Positions 18,084-26,695 of a stretch of DNA of 64,000 nt are shown here, one piece after another. A model generated the notes under the pieces. It was not told the DNA's origin. It saw only the letters and a list, made by a program, of their open reading frames with translations, and made no database searches. The position numbers and the translations under genes are program-made. How positions within the stretch are numbered: position 1 is the stretch's first letter; every line of letters starts with the position of its first letter. The DNA comes from Phycisphaerae bacterium. GTDB lineage: Bacteria > Planctomycetota > Phycisphaerae > Phycisphaerales > UBA1924. The stretch covers positions 141,506 through 205,505 of the forward strand of contig JAUIHS010000006.1 in the NCBI GenBank assembly GCA_030432255.1, given 5' to 3'.

Positions 18084-19096
18084 CAGTGTGCCTCGTCCTC
18101 CCCGCCAAGTCGTCCCTGCATGCCTCGATCGGGCGCCTCGCCCCCCAGCGCACGTGCGATCGTCGTCACGTTGTGATCAATCATGCCGATGTACGTCCCC
18201 TCGTACGTCCCGGACGGACCCATCGCATCCGAGAAGAGCTCTCCACCAATCTCAACCGTGTGCCCCTGCCGCTTTGCGCCGGCAATGAGCGCCTTCACGT
18301 TGCGATCAGCGACCGTGCTCTCCACGAACACCGCGCGCACGCCGCGAGTCACGATCATCTCGACGAGCGCCTCGATATCCCGGACGCCCGCCTCCGATTC
18401 GGTACTGATCCCCTGGATGCCTCGAACCTCAAAGTCGTACGCCCGCGCAAAGTACTGGAACGCATCGTGCGCCGTGACGAGCACGCGACCCGCCTCCGGA
18501 ACGGTCCCCAGCACCTCGCCGGCATACGCATGCAGCGCTTCCACGCGCTCCCGGTACGCCGCCGCATTCGCTTCGTACGACGCGGCACCCTCCGAATCCA
18601 GTTCACCCAACGCATCACTGATGACCCCGGTGATCTTTGCCCACGCGGCGGGATCCATCCAGATGTGCGGATCGTAGTGCCCCTCCATGTCCTCGGGTTC
18701 CAGCAGATCCGACTCATCAAGAACGGCACCGACGGCAACCACGGGCTTGGTTGATGCGAGACGCACCAGCGCATCCGTCATCTTGCCTTCCAGCAGCAGG
18801 CCGTTGTAGAAGATCACGTCGGCTTCCGACATCAACTGATTGTCGGAACGGGTCATCTTGTACAGGTGCGGATCCACCCCCTCACCAATCAGGATCGTCA
18901 CCACGGCACGATCTCCCGCCACTTCCCGGACCACATCACCGATCATGGCCGTCGTCGCCACGACAGTCACTGTCTTCGAGCCGCCCGGAGTGTCTTCCCC
19001 GCCTGGACCGGCCGCTTCGTCCCGGCACCCCGCCAGGCCCACGCATAAGCCCACGGCAAACAGAGACAGCCATTTCCATGTTTGATGCATCGACAT
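18083..19096 (-). CDS. Metal ABC importer substrate-binding lipoprotein, TroA/MntC type
   Basis: 337 residues from the ATG at 19096, with AGGA about six bases upstream. The signal ends in a lipobox (VGLAGC, C24), so it is a lipid-anchored periplasmic receptor. The family metal ligands are visible: His in GVDPHLYKM, His in YDPHIWMD, the acidic/His region around TAHDAFQYF, Glu in FVESTVADRN, and a late acidic site. The C-terminal motif GGELFSDAMG followed by GTYEGTYIGMIDHN is typical of the TroA/SitA/MntC branch rather than ZnuA, and there is no His-rich loop. This favours Mn(II) (or Mn/Fe/Zn) over strict zinc uptake. It is the first gene of the importer operon, and a palindrome sits in its leader. 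Confidence 0.92.
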   Translation of the reverse strand: MSMHQTWKWLSLFAVGLCVGLAGCRDEAAGPGGEDTPGGSKTVTVVATTAMIGDVVREVAGDRAVVTILIGEGVDPHLYKMTRSDNQLMSEADVIFYNGLLLEGKMTDALVRLASTKPVVAVGAVLDESDLLEPEDMEGHYDPHIWMDPAAWAKITGVISDALGELDSEGAASYEANAAAYRERVEALHAYAGEVLGTVPEAGRVLVTAHDAFQYFARAYDFEVRGIQGISTESEAGVRDIEALVEMIVTRGVRAVFVESTVADRNVKALIAGAKRQGHTVEIGGELFSDAMGPSGTYEGTYIGMIDHNVTTIARALGGEAPDRGMQGRLGGEDEAH

Positions 19097-19113
19097 ACAC
19101 GTCCTTTCCATCC

Positions 19114-19127
19114 GTAGCATATGCTAC
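19114..19127 (-). promoter_or_regulatory. Perfect 14-bp palindrome, candidate metalloregulator operator
   Basis: GTAGCATATGCTAC is a perfect inverted repeat 18-31 bases upstream of the binding-protein start. Its place fits an operator that would block transcription of the importer operon. It does not match the consensus of MntR, DtxR, Fur or Zur closely enough to name the regulator. No separate regulator gene is visible in the window. Confidence 0.5.
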
Positions 19128-19230
19128 ATTTCTGGCATTGTAGCCCCCCACTCCCCAGCCGTCAATCTCAGGGCCAACAGGAACGGCGCACCCGTCGATG
19201 CCCCGATGCCTCAGTGCCGATGCCGAGTCC

Positions 19231-19268
19231 AACAACAAGGCCCCGGATGCGGGCGTGCATCCGGGGCC
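19231..19268 (-). terminator. Intrinsic terminator of the propeller/cytochrome gene
   Basis: A perfect 12-bp GC-rich stem (19239-19250 with 19257-19268) with a 6-base loop lies about 30 bp after the stop at 19299. On the minus strand it is followed by TTGTTGTTGG. It separates this gene from the metal importer operon. Confidence 0.75.
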
Positions 19269-19298
19269 TGACGGAGGAGACCATCTGTCAACAGGTCG

Positions 19299-22200
19299 TC
19301 ACGGTGTCACTGGCTGAACCAGCGCCTGCCCGGCACCGCCGCACTGGGTCCCCCACGCGCCCAGCACGATGTTCAGGTCGTCGAACGTCACCCGGCAGTC
19401 ACCGTCGAGGTCGCCGTCATGCTGGCGAGCCTCGAGCTTGTTCCAGTTCGAGAGCACCGTGTTCAGGTCGTCGAAGTTGACCAGCGTGTCGTCATTCACA
19501 TCACCTTCCTTGTACAGCGGCCGCGAATCCAGGCGATTCACCACGCAGTCGCGATCCCAGTCAATCCCGAGACGCAATCCCGATCCGGGTGGCACCGCCG
19601 TCACCACGAAGGACACGCCCGCCCGAATCATGTCCTCGACCTGACCCAGCGTCAGCATCTCATCCACATCCGTCCGGAAGAGTGGAGTCGCGCCTCCCTG
19701 CGTCATCGTCATTCCCCGCGCTGCTCCGGCAGCACTCCAGCGCACGATCACATCACAACGCGTCGGAAGCAGGTCGTGCTGCGCGATCATCTCGGTCAGC
19801 TTCGCCTGTTGAGATGGATCACTTTCGTCGTCCCAGATGAACTGCTGCCCGACGACCGGCATCACGTTCGTCTGGAACGCGTTCATGAACGCAATCATCT
19901 CGTCGCCCTGAGCCGCGATGCCCGGAAAGATGGTGTTCAGGAATTCCTGCAGGGGGTGATCCGCAGACTCGCGCTCCTCGCGTGCATCATGCAGCAGGCC
20001 GAACCCCGTGTACAGGTCAGCCTGGAACTTGTCGTTGATGCCGCGGAACTGCGGCACCAGTTGAATCTGGCCATAGAAGGGCATGCCGCCATAGGCGAAG
20101 GCAATGTCGCCGTCTGCACATGCATCATCGAGCGCGCCGTCCGCCTCCAGCGCATGACACACCTGGCACTGGGCCAGGTAATTGACCCGGCCGATCAGGG
20201 CGCCCGAATCCTTGAACGTATTGTTGCGAGCACGGTACCAGGTCGGCATGTACTCCATGGTGTCGATGAATGCCGTGAACGTGTTCATCTCCTCGTCCGA
20301 CAACTCCTCCTCCGCGCCCAGCAGACCGGTGAACGCCGGATTGAAGGCCTGGAAGTCCGGACGATCGCCGCGCCAGTGGAACGGCGCCCGGTTCGCAAGC
20401 CCGCGCAGGGACTGGGTGAACATCGGGCCCTTGATCGGATGATTCTCGACGAACTCGTTCTGATTGCACAGATCGAACGCGCTCAGCGATGTATGCGGCT
20501 TCTCAAGGAAACCCGTTTTGGTCTGGTCACCCAGATCCCATGCCAGCTTGTCCATGTGACCCGACGGATGACACGACGCACACGAATGACCGAAGTTGTT
20601 CGTGAACTGGTTGCTGTACAGGAACTGCCGACCCTCACGCTGAAACGCATACTCAGGGCTCGACAGGCATATGGAATCCACCACCATCAACGCATCCGAC
20701 GATATGTCGAGACGCGTCACCATCTGGTTCACGCGATCCCACGCATACAGGCGCTGCCCGTCCACATCCAGCGCCAGGCTTCGCGGCGACGAGTGCTCAC
20801 CCGGCAGGTCCACGCGCCCCAGCACCGTCCCATTCGATGCCAACACGCCAATGCGTCCCACGCCGGATGCCGCCACATACGCCTTCTGCCCGTCGCCGCT
20901 GAAGACCACATCCAGCGGATTCGCGAGCGACATGGCCTGCGCCTCGGGATTCGGAGCGCTCACGTCATCGAAGTTCGCGACCGAAGCATGCAGGTTCTCG
21001 TGCATTGCGACGGGCGATGCCGAATGAAAACCCGTGACCTCGACCATCTCATGCTCAAGGATGTTGCCGCGAAGAACGTTCTCGAGGCGGACCGTGTTGT
21101 TGGGCTGATGATTGGAGATCAGAAGCGTCGAACCATCCGGCGACAGCGCCATGCCCGCAAGCCGCGCACCGATATTGCCGAGGATGCTCGTCACCTGCAT
21201 GCTCCCGACGGTGCCCGGCGTCGAGACATCAACGATCACCAGGTCGTGGTCCGTGGTGTCCTTCGCATCATTGATCACCGCGGCGAGCACATCCGTAGCA
21301 TTCCGCAGATTGACCGGTGTCCCCGTGACCTGCTCGTAGAGCGTCTCCCAGACGGATTCGAGTTCCGACACCATCGCCGGATCCGGATCACCATTCGGGA
21401 GCGACAGCACGTCCACGATCTGCTGCCACGGGTGGTCCCCCGTCGACGGGTGGCCCGCATCCGTCACGATGCGCTGCACGAGTTCCTGGCCGCCCAGTCC
21501 GCTGAAAGTCACATCCGGCCAGGGCGACAGCTTCGGGCTCGACCACGCCACCTGTGTCGATGTCATGAACAGCGGTACGACCAGGCCGGGATAGAACTCG
21601 ATGATGTCCGGCTCCTCGAAACCGTCGTCCAGTTCAAGGTTGTCCATCTCGAAGACCACCGGGAATCCGGCAACCGTCGTGTTGTTCCCTGAGTCGTGCG
21701 CCGCCACGATCACGGTCTCCGTCGAAGCGTCGTACACTGCGGCACGGGGCGTGAAACAGTCGAGCCATGTGCTCTCCACGATCTGGAGTGCTCCCGTGTC
21801 GATCGACACCAGCGCTCCCTCCTGGGCCAGGTCCGTCGGCGCGCCCGGCTTGGCGTCCAGCACGGCAGGACTTCCCTCGCACACGATGAAGGCATGGGAG
21901 CCCGATGCGTTGAACAGGATCCGGTTCGGCCGGTCGCCCACTTCGATCACGGCGAGCACGCCGCGCGTGGTCGGATCGATCACCATCACATTGTCCGACA
22001 CGTAGTTGGCCACCCACAGGCGCCGTGTTCCCGGTTCCACCGCCAGCGCCGACGGCTCAAGCCCCACTGGGATCTCCCCGACCGGCTTCATCCGGGTACC
22101 GGAGAGATCAATGATGGTCACCGAGGCGTTCGGCGGGTTCACGGCGTACAAACGCTCGGCCGCCGAGTCGAGCGCCAGCGCCTTGTGAATCGGCGCCTCG

Positions 22201-22493
22201 AAGTTCACCACCTCACCCTGCACCAGCGGGCCCGGTGGCGCTGCGTCCGGGTCAAAGGGAGGCGCGCCGCCTCGCGGCCCGAATCCCGCCATCGCTCGGA
22301 TCGCCGCTTCGGTGTGGTGCCCGGCTCCCACCGGAATCCGCAGCGCTTCAAGATCCGATTTGCTGATCGGCGCCGGCGGCCCGAAGCCACCCGCACCCAT
22401 GCGACTCGTGATCACGTCCGGTGACGCCGCTGTATGGCTCACGCCTGACAACAACACGCCCGCCGCCAACGCAACTGTTCTGGTCCTCGACAT
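19299..22493 (-). CDS. Exported YVTN-type beta-propeller protein with two c-type haem sites and dockerin-like C-terminus
   Basis: 1064 residues. The ATG at 22493 follows GAGGAGA by nine bases and opens a signal peptide; the 30 codons upstream in frame are not needed. The first half is a propeller of YVTN/surface-layer type (RRLWVANYVSDNVMVIDP; QKAYVAASGVGRIGVL). The second half has two CxxCH haem-binding sites, CASCH at 638-642 and CQVCH at 776-780, in a MauG/di-haem peroxidase-like setting. Two dockerin-like repeats (VNFDDLNTVL, VTFDDLNIVL) end the protein. It is probably an outer-surface or extracellular redox protein. The electron partner is not visible here. A terminator follows it. Confidence 0.9.
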   Translation of the reverse strand: MSRTRTVALAAGVLLSGVSHTAASPDVITSRMGAGGFGPPAPISKSDLEALRIPVGAGHHTEAAIRAMAGFGPRGGAPPFDPDAAPPGPLVQGEVVNFEAPIHKALALDSAAERLYAVNPPNASVTIIDLSGTRMKPVGEIPVGLEPSALAVEPGTRRLWVANYVSDNVMVIDPTTRGVLAVIEVGDRPNRILFNASGSHAFIVCEGSPAVLDAKPGAPTDLAQEGALVSIDTGALQIVESTWLDCFTPRAAVYDASTETVIVAAHDSGNNTTVAGFPVVFEMDNLELDDGFEEPDIIEFYPGLVVPLFMTSTQVAWSSPKLSPWPDVTFSGLGGQELVQRIVTDAGHPSTGDHPWQQIVDVLSLPNGDPDPAMVSELESVWETLYEQVTGTPVNLRNATDVLAAVINDAKDTTDHDLVIVDVSTPGTVGSMQVTSILGNIGARLAGMALSPDGSTLLISNHQPNNTVRLENVLRGNILEHEMVEVTGFHSASPVAMHENLHASVANFDDVSAPNPEAQAMSLANPLDVVFSGDGQKAYVAASGVGRIGVLASNGTVLGRVDLPGEHSSPRSLALDVDGQRLYAWDRVNQMVTRLDISSDALMVVDSICLSSPEYAFQREGRQFLYSNQFTNNFGHSCASCHPSGHMDKLAWDLGDQTKTGFLEKPHTSLSAFDLCNQNEFVENHPIKGPMFTQSLRGLANRAPFHWRGDRPDFQAFNPAFTGLLGAEEELSDEEMNTFTAFIDTMEYMPTWYRARNNTFKDSGALIGRVNYLAQCQVCHALEADGALDDACADGDIAFAYGGMPFYGQIQLVPQFRGINDKFQADLYTGFGLLHDAREERESADHPLQEFLNTIFPGIAAQGDEMIAFMNAFQTNVMPVVGQQFIWDDESDPSQQAKLTEMIAQHDLLPTRCDVIVRWSAAGAARGMTMTQGGATPLFRTDVDEMLTLGQVEDMIRAGVSFVVTAVPPGSGLRLGIDWDRDCVVNRLDSRPLYKEGDVNDDTLVNFDDLNTVLSNWNKLEARQHDGDLDGDCRVTFDDLNIVLGAWGTQCGGAGQALVQPVTP

Positions 22494-22841
22494 CGTGTGG
22501 GTCTCCTCTGGGGATTCCGGAATGTGAATCCACGCACCGGGAGTGCAACGAGCGTTCCACCTGTCTGGAATTCCGAACTCCACGTGCCGAAGCCGCGGGC
22601 CTGATCGCAGATTGCCGAAGTTTGCGCAACATCAGACCCGGTTCAGTCCTCCCGAAAGGACCCCGCTCCGGTTCGCCACCCCTGGTGAAAATTCCTGCCA
22701 CCAGCGCTGTGGGAAATATTGGCCTGCTCCAATCCGTCATATTCGGGTTGTGTCTCCCCCTCCCCCCTCGTACTCTTGAAGTCTGATGGTGAGCGCGGCC
22801 GGGAGCGCATGATGAGGGGACGTGGGAGAGACGGAGGAAGT
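22494..22841. promoter_or_regulatory. Divergent intergenic region of 348 bp
   Basis: It lies between the outward-facing cytochrome/propeller and pseudopilin genes. It contains a 10-bp palindrome ATTCCGGAAT at 22514-22523, near the minus-strand start. A weak sigma-70-like pair also occurs: TTGTGT at 22748-22753 and TACTCT at 22771-22776, spaced 17, pointing to the pseudopilin gene. The -35 and -10 matches are only three of six each. I see no good -24/-12 sigma-54 promoter although a sigma-54 activator is encoded downstream. Confidence 0.4.
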
Positions 22842-23681
22842 GTGAGATACGGGTCCCAGGCGCAGCGCATGCACCTCAGACGATCAACCGGCCTGCCCGA
22901 CAGCAGTCACGACTCGCCGTCTCGCTCCGCCTTCACGCTCATCGAACTCATCGTCACCATTGCCATCATCGGTGTCCTCGTCAGCCTGCTCATTCCCTCC
23001 ATCCGGGGTGCCACGGAGGCCGCGCGCAGCAACGAGTGCCGCATGAACCTGCGAGTCATTGCCAGCGACTTCATGCTCTTCGCCGATGACATGCTCAATG
23101 CGGGTCGGGGCAACGACCCGGATGTCCTCGGCTCCGACAATCGGTTCCTCTTTTCGACCTTCATCGAATCCGAGTACTCGATGGATGAGTTCTGGCCCGA
23201 CGACGCACAAGGCGTCTTCCGCGAACTCCCGCGTTCGGGGCAGCATCAGTACCTGCAGTGCCCGTCCGCCCGCAACGCCACGCCCCTCCGTATCTTCAAG
23301 GCCAAGCCCTGCTATCTCGACGGCTTTGACCCCGCCACCTCGATCTCCTACGGCTTCAACTTCCGACTCTATCGACGCGATGCCAGCCTTTTCGGCGCCG
23401 CGGGCATTCCCATCCTCAATATGCGCCTGCTGTCCGAGCCCAACGTCCCGCTCGTCTGGGACGTTCATTGGGAAGCCGAACAACTCACCGGCATCCGAGA
23501 CGGTGTCTTCTCCGCGCCCGGACTCGGCAGCACAGGACCCTACCTCAGCAACGATCAGCGCTGGAATCCCGCACGCCGCCACAACGGCTCCATGAACGTC
23601 GGATTCATCGACGGCCATGTCGAGTCCACCAGTGCACCACTCTCCGAACCCAACTGGCGCTGGGACTTTGTGCCGCGTTGA
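22842..23681 (+). CDS. Type II pseudopilin-like protein with H-X9-DG C-terminal signature
   Basis: 279 residues from the GTG at 22842, chosen because GGAGG lies at 22833-22837; ATGs at 22809 and 22869 are alternatives. A charged leader of about 30 residues precedes the prepilin motif [16 protein letters not shown], with Ala rather than Gly before the cleaved Phe and the usual Glu at mature position 5. The hydrophobic helix is followed by a globular domain. Near the end [13 protein letters not shown] gives the H-X9-DG signature of the large planctomycete pseudopilin family (DUF1559-like). Such proteins enter type II secretion or pilus-like filaments; which machine this one serves is unknown. 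The sensor kinase gene starts 18 bp downstream. Confidence 0.88.
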   Translation: MRYGSQAQRMHLRRSTGLPDSSHDSPSRSAFTLIELIVTIAIIGVLVSLLIPSIRGATEAARSNECRMNLRVIASDFMLFADDMLNAGRGNDPDVLGSDNRFLFSTFIESEYSMDEFWPDDAQGVFRELPRSGQHQYLQCPSARNATPLRIFKAKPCYLDGFDPATSISYGFNFRLYRRDASLFGAAGIPILNMRLLSEPNVPLVWDVHWEAEQLTGIRDGVFSAPGLGSTGPYLSNDQRWNPARRHNGSMNVGFIDGHVESTSAPLSEPNWRWDFVPR

Positions 23682-23699
23682 CACCGGCTCCGTACCCCG

Positions 23700-25217
23700 A
23701 TGACACTCCGACTCAAGTTCCTGGTCCTGATCAGCCTCGTCACGCTCTCAGTGCTCGTCAGCGCCGTCACCGCCATCTGGGCCGCATCACTCCAGCGTGC
23801 TGCCGCGGAGAATGTCCTGAACCTCCCCGTCATCCTCGAGGAACTCGGCCGACTCCGGCGCAGCACCGATGCCCTCCACGCCCTCCTGCCATCCGCCCCT
23901 TCGGACGACACCATTTCTCGCGACAGCACGCACAGAGACACACAGCATGTCAGTGCCGCCATCATCGAAGCACACGGCGCCCTCGAGGGCTCACCCGGCT
24001 TCGACTCGTGGGCCGGAGTCGGCGCTTCGACATCACTCCGTCAAGCCGTTCGCGATTGCAGTTCCGGCGTCCAGTCATGGATGCGGTCCGGAGAACTCGC
24101 CAGCGCCGCAGAACTTCGTGAACACTGTGAATCAATCACCGGACTCGTCAACTACTGCGAACGGCAGGTCCTCAGTCATGCCGCTGCCCAGATCGAGGAC
24201 AACCAGCGCCTCCGCCAGCGCACCCTGCAGGCCAACTACTTCGCCATCCTCGGTGCACTGCTCATGAGCGCACTCGCCTACATCCTTCTGCATCGCTGGG
24301 TCATCAGCCCCGTCGCTGCCCTGCGCACCGCCGCCGGACACATCGCGAAAGGGGACTATGAACATCGCATCCCCGTCACCGGCCGCGATGAATTCGCACG
24401 GCTCAACGCCGAAGTCAATCACATGGCCGGCATGATCGTCGCCATGCAGCGAGAACGCATCGAGCAGGAGCGCTTCGCCGCCATCGGACAGATGGTCCGC
24501 AGGCTCGCGCACAACCTCCGCAACCCGCTCTCCGGTATCAGGGGACTCGCCGAACTCACACGCAATGAACTCGACCACGAATCACCCCTCCGCGAAAACC
24601 AGCAACGCATCGTCACCTCAGTCGACAAGTTCGAACAATGGCTCGCCGAACTCCTTGATGCCACCTCGCCACTCCAGCTTCGACCCGGACGCATCGACCC
24701 CACAGCCTGGCTCCGCGGACTCGTCGATGCCCACCGTCCCATGGCGCTCACTCGCGGCGTCAACCTTGAGATCAACCTCGATGACGCCCCCGCCTCCGTC
24801 CTCTGCGATGAACGTCACCTCGGGCACGCCATCATCGCCATCCTCTCCAACGGCATCGAGGCCTGTCCCAAGGATGGTTCCGTACATCTGAAGGCCGAGA
24901 ACGGTCCGGAAACCAACCAGTGGACCATCCGCATCACCGACGACGGCGACGGCGTACCGCCGGAGTTGATCACCCGCATTTTCGCGGCACACTTCACCAC
25001 GAAGTCCACCGGAAACGGCATAGGTCTTGCAGTAGCTCAACAGATCGTCCGGGCACACAACGGGCGCATTCATGTCGACGGCGGCATATCCTCTGAAAAC
25101 GGGGTCGCATCCGCCCACTCCGGCCGCGGCGCCAACTTCGAGGTCATCCTGCCACTCGACGCTGGCGCACCGCTCCCGGAAGAGAACACCCGGTCTGAGA
25201 AGCTGGAGAATGTGTAG
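23700..25217 (+). CDS. Membrane sensor histidine kinase (HAMP-HisKA-HATPase), NtrB/PilS-like
   Basis: 505 residues. A first membrane helix (about 7-30) and a second (about 188-208) enclose a periplasmic sensor region of about 150 residues with no recognisable fold. A HAMP linker follows (about 208-262). The phosphorylated histidine is H271 in RLAHNLRNPLSG. The ATP-binding domain shows the N-box ILSNGIEACP, the G1 box ITDDGDGVPPE and the G2 box TGNGIGLAV. It should phosphorylate the response regulator encoded next, whose GTG start overlaps this stop by one base (TAGTG). The gene starts 18 bp after a pseudopilin, an arrangement reminiscent of PilS/PilR with pilin. Confidence 0.93.
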   Translation: MTLRLKFLVLISLVTLSVLVSAVTAIWAASLQRAAAENVLNLPVILEELGRLRRSTDALHALLPSAPSDDTISRDSTHRDTQHVSAAIIEAHGALEGSPGFDSWAGVGASTSLRQAVRDCSSGVQSWMRSGELASAAELREHCESITGLVNYCERQVLSHAAAQIEDNQRLRQRTLQANYFAILGALLMSALAYILLHRWVISPVAALRTAAGHIAKGDYEHRIPVTGRDEFARLNAEVNHMAGMIVAMQRERIEQERFAAIGQMVRRLAHNLRNPLSGIRGLAELTRNELDHESPLRENQQRIVTSVDKFEQWLAELLDATSPLQLRPGRIDPTAWLRGLVDAHRPMALTRGVNLEINLDDAPASVLCDERHLGHAIIAILSNGIEACPKDGSVHLKAENGPETNQWTIRITDDGDGVPPELITRIFAAHFTTKSTGNGIGLAVAQQIVRAHNGRIHVDGGISSENGVASAHSGRGANFEVILPLDAGAPLPEENTRSEKLENV

Positions 25218-26695
25218 TGGCAAAAATTTTGATCATCGAGGATGAAGAAAACCTCCGTTTCTCCATCTGCCAGAGCCTGCGGAAGGCGGAGCACGAGGTC
25301 AGCGAGTGCTCATCAGCGGACGAAGCCTGGGATCTGACGCGCGACATCGAGTTCGACACCATCCTCAGCGACGTCAATCTCGACGGCTCGCGCACCGGCA
25401 TCGACCTCATGCGCCGACTGCGCGAAGACGGATTCGAGGGTGCTTTCCTCATCATCACCGCTTACGGGTCGGTCGAGAAGGCGGTCGAGGCGATGAAACT
25501 CGGCGCCGACGACTACCTTCAGAAGCCCATCGGTCTTGAAGAACTCGGCATCGTGGTCGAGCGCACCCTTGAGAACCGCCGCGTCCGTGCCCGCCTGAAG
25601 CTCTACGAGCGCATGGAGCGCACGCGTCATGACACCCAGACCGTGATCGGTGAGGACGAAGCGTGGTGCCGCACGCTCCACATGGCCGAACGCCTTGCCG
25701 CCCTTCCCCTCCCCGCCCCGGGTCGCCAGGATCCGGCGGGTGTCAGCATCCCCACAATTCTCCTGCTCGCCGAGACCGGCGCCGGCAAGGGTGTCTTCGC
25801 GCGGCGTATCCACGCCCATGCCACGGAACTGACGGGCGACGCCTCCGCACCCTTCGTTCATGTCAACTGTTCGGCGCTTCCCGCTTCACTCGTGGAAAGC
25901 GAACTCTTCGGCCACGAACGCGGCGCATTCACCGATGCAAAGGCCGCACGCTCCGGCCTCTTCGAGATGGCCGAGGGCGGCACGATCTTCCTCGACGAAA
26001 TCGGTGACATGGCCCTGGACCTGCAAGCGAAACTCCTGCTCATCGTCGAGCAGGGTACGTTCCGGCGCGTCGGCGGTACGCGCGATCGCACCGTGCGTAC
26101 CCGCGTCATCGCCGCGACCAACCAGGACCTTGAGACCCGCGTGGAGGCCGGCGAGTTCCGGCGCGATCTCTACTACCGCCTCAACGCCTTCACGCTCAGA
26201 ATTCCCCCGCTTCGCGAGCGCACCGACGATATCATGCTGATTGCGGAGGCCATGCGCGAACGCTTCTGCAGGGAGTACCGACGGTCAGGGATGACATTCT
26301 CCATACAGGCCGCCGCCGCGATGAAACACCACCCGTGGCCCGGCAATGTCCGTGAACTCATCAACGCCGTCCAGCGAGCCGTCATGCTCAGTGAGAAGAA
26401 CGAAATCTCACCCACCGACCTCGGCCTCAACGCGCAGGCCACCCGCAAAGTCACGTCACCCGCGGCAGCCCATACCAACGGCTCAACGGCAACCGGCCCC
26501 ATCACCTTCGACTTCGACAACAACTCCTACAGCGCCGAAGAAGTCGAACGCGAACTCATCGTTCAGGCTCTCCAGCGCGTCAAGGGCAACGTCTCCAAGG
26601 CCGCCAAACTCATCGGCATGAACCGGAGCAGCCTGCGCTATCGCATCGAACGCGGCGGACTCGAAGACTACGTCAAGGAGATGGCCCGGCAATGA
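25217..26695 (+). CDS. NtrC-family sigma-54-dependent response regulator
   Basis: 492 residues. The receiver domain (1-115) keeps its acidic pocket (E8, D9, E10), phospho-acceptor D52, T81 and K103. The AAA+ domain has Walker A as AETGAGKG (185-192) and Walker B as GGTIFLDE (254-261). The sigma-54 contact loop reads GAFTDA (236-241) instead of GAFTGA. The Fis-type DNA-binding helix-turn-helix lies near 445-485 (ALQRVKGNVSKAAKLIGM). The start is a GTG coupled to the kinase stop, and the stop overlaps the next start (ATGA). It should open promoters read by RNA polymerase with sigma-54; its targets are not identified here. Confidence 0.94.
   Translation: MAKILIIEDEENLRFSICQSLRKAEHEVSECSSADEAWDLTRDIEFDTILSDVNLDGSRTGIDLMRRLREDGFEGAFLIITAYGSVEKAVEAMKLGADDYLQKPIGLEELGIVVERTLENRRVRARLKLYERMERTRHDTQTVIGEDEAWCRTLHMAERLAALPLPAPGRQDPAGVSIPTILLLAETGAGKGVFARRIHAHATELTGDASAPFVHVNCSALPASLVESELFGHERGAFTDAKAARSGLFEMAEGGTIFLDEIGDMALDLQAKLLLIVEQGTFRRVGGTRDRTVRTRVIAATNQDLETRVEAGEFRRDLYYRLNAFTLRIPPLRERTDDIMLIAEAMRERFCREYRRSGMTFSIQAAAAMKHHPWPGNVRELINAVQRAVMLSEKNEISPTDLGLNAQATRKVTSPAAAHTNGSTATGPITFDFDNNSYSAEEVERELIVQALQRVKGNVSKAAKLIGMNRSSLRYRIERGGLEDYVKEMARQ

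Noticed and set aside
19419..21692. A 757-codon open frame on the plus strand across the propeller/cytochrome gene
   Set aside because: It lies antisense to a gene with signal peptide, haem motifs and dockerin-like repeats; its product is His/Arg-rich with no domain, as expected of a shadow frame in GC-rich DNA.
22494..22841. A sigma-54 promoter before the pseudopilin operon
   Set aside because: No GG-N10-GC core in the right form was found; only a weak sigma-70-like pair is present.
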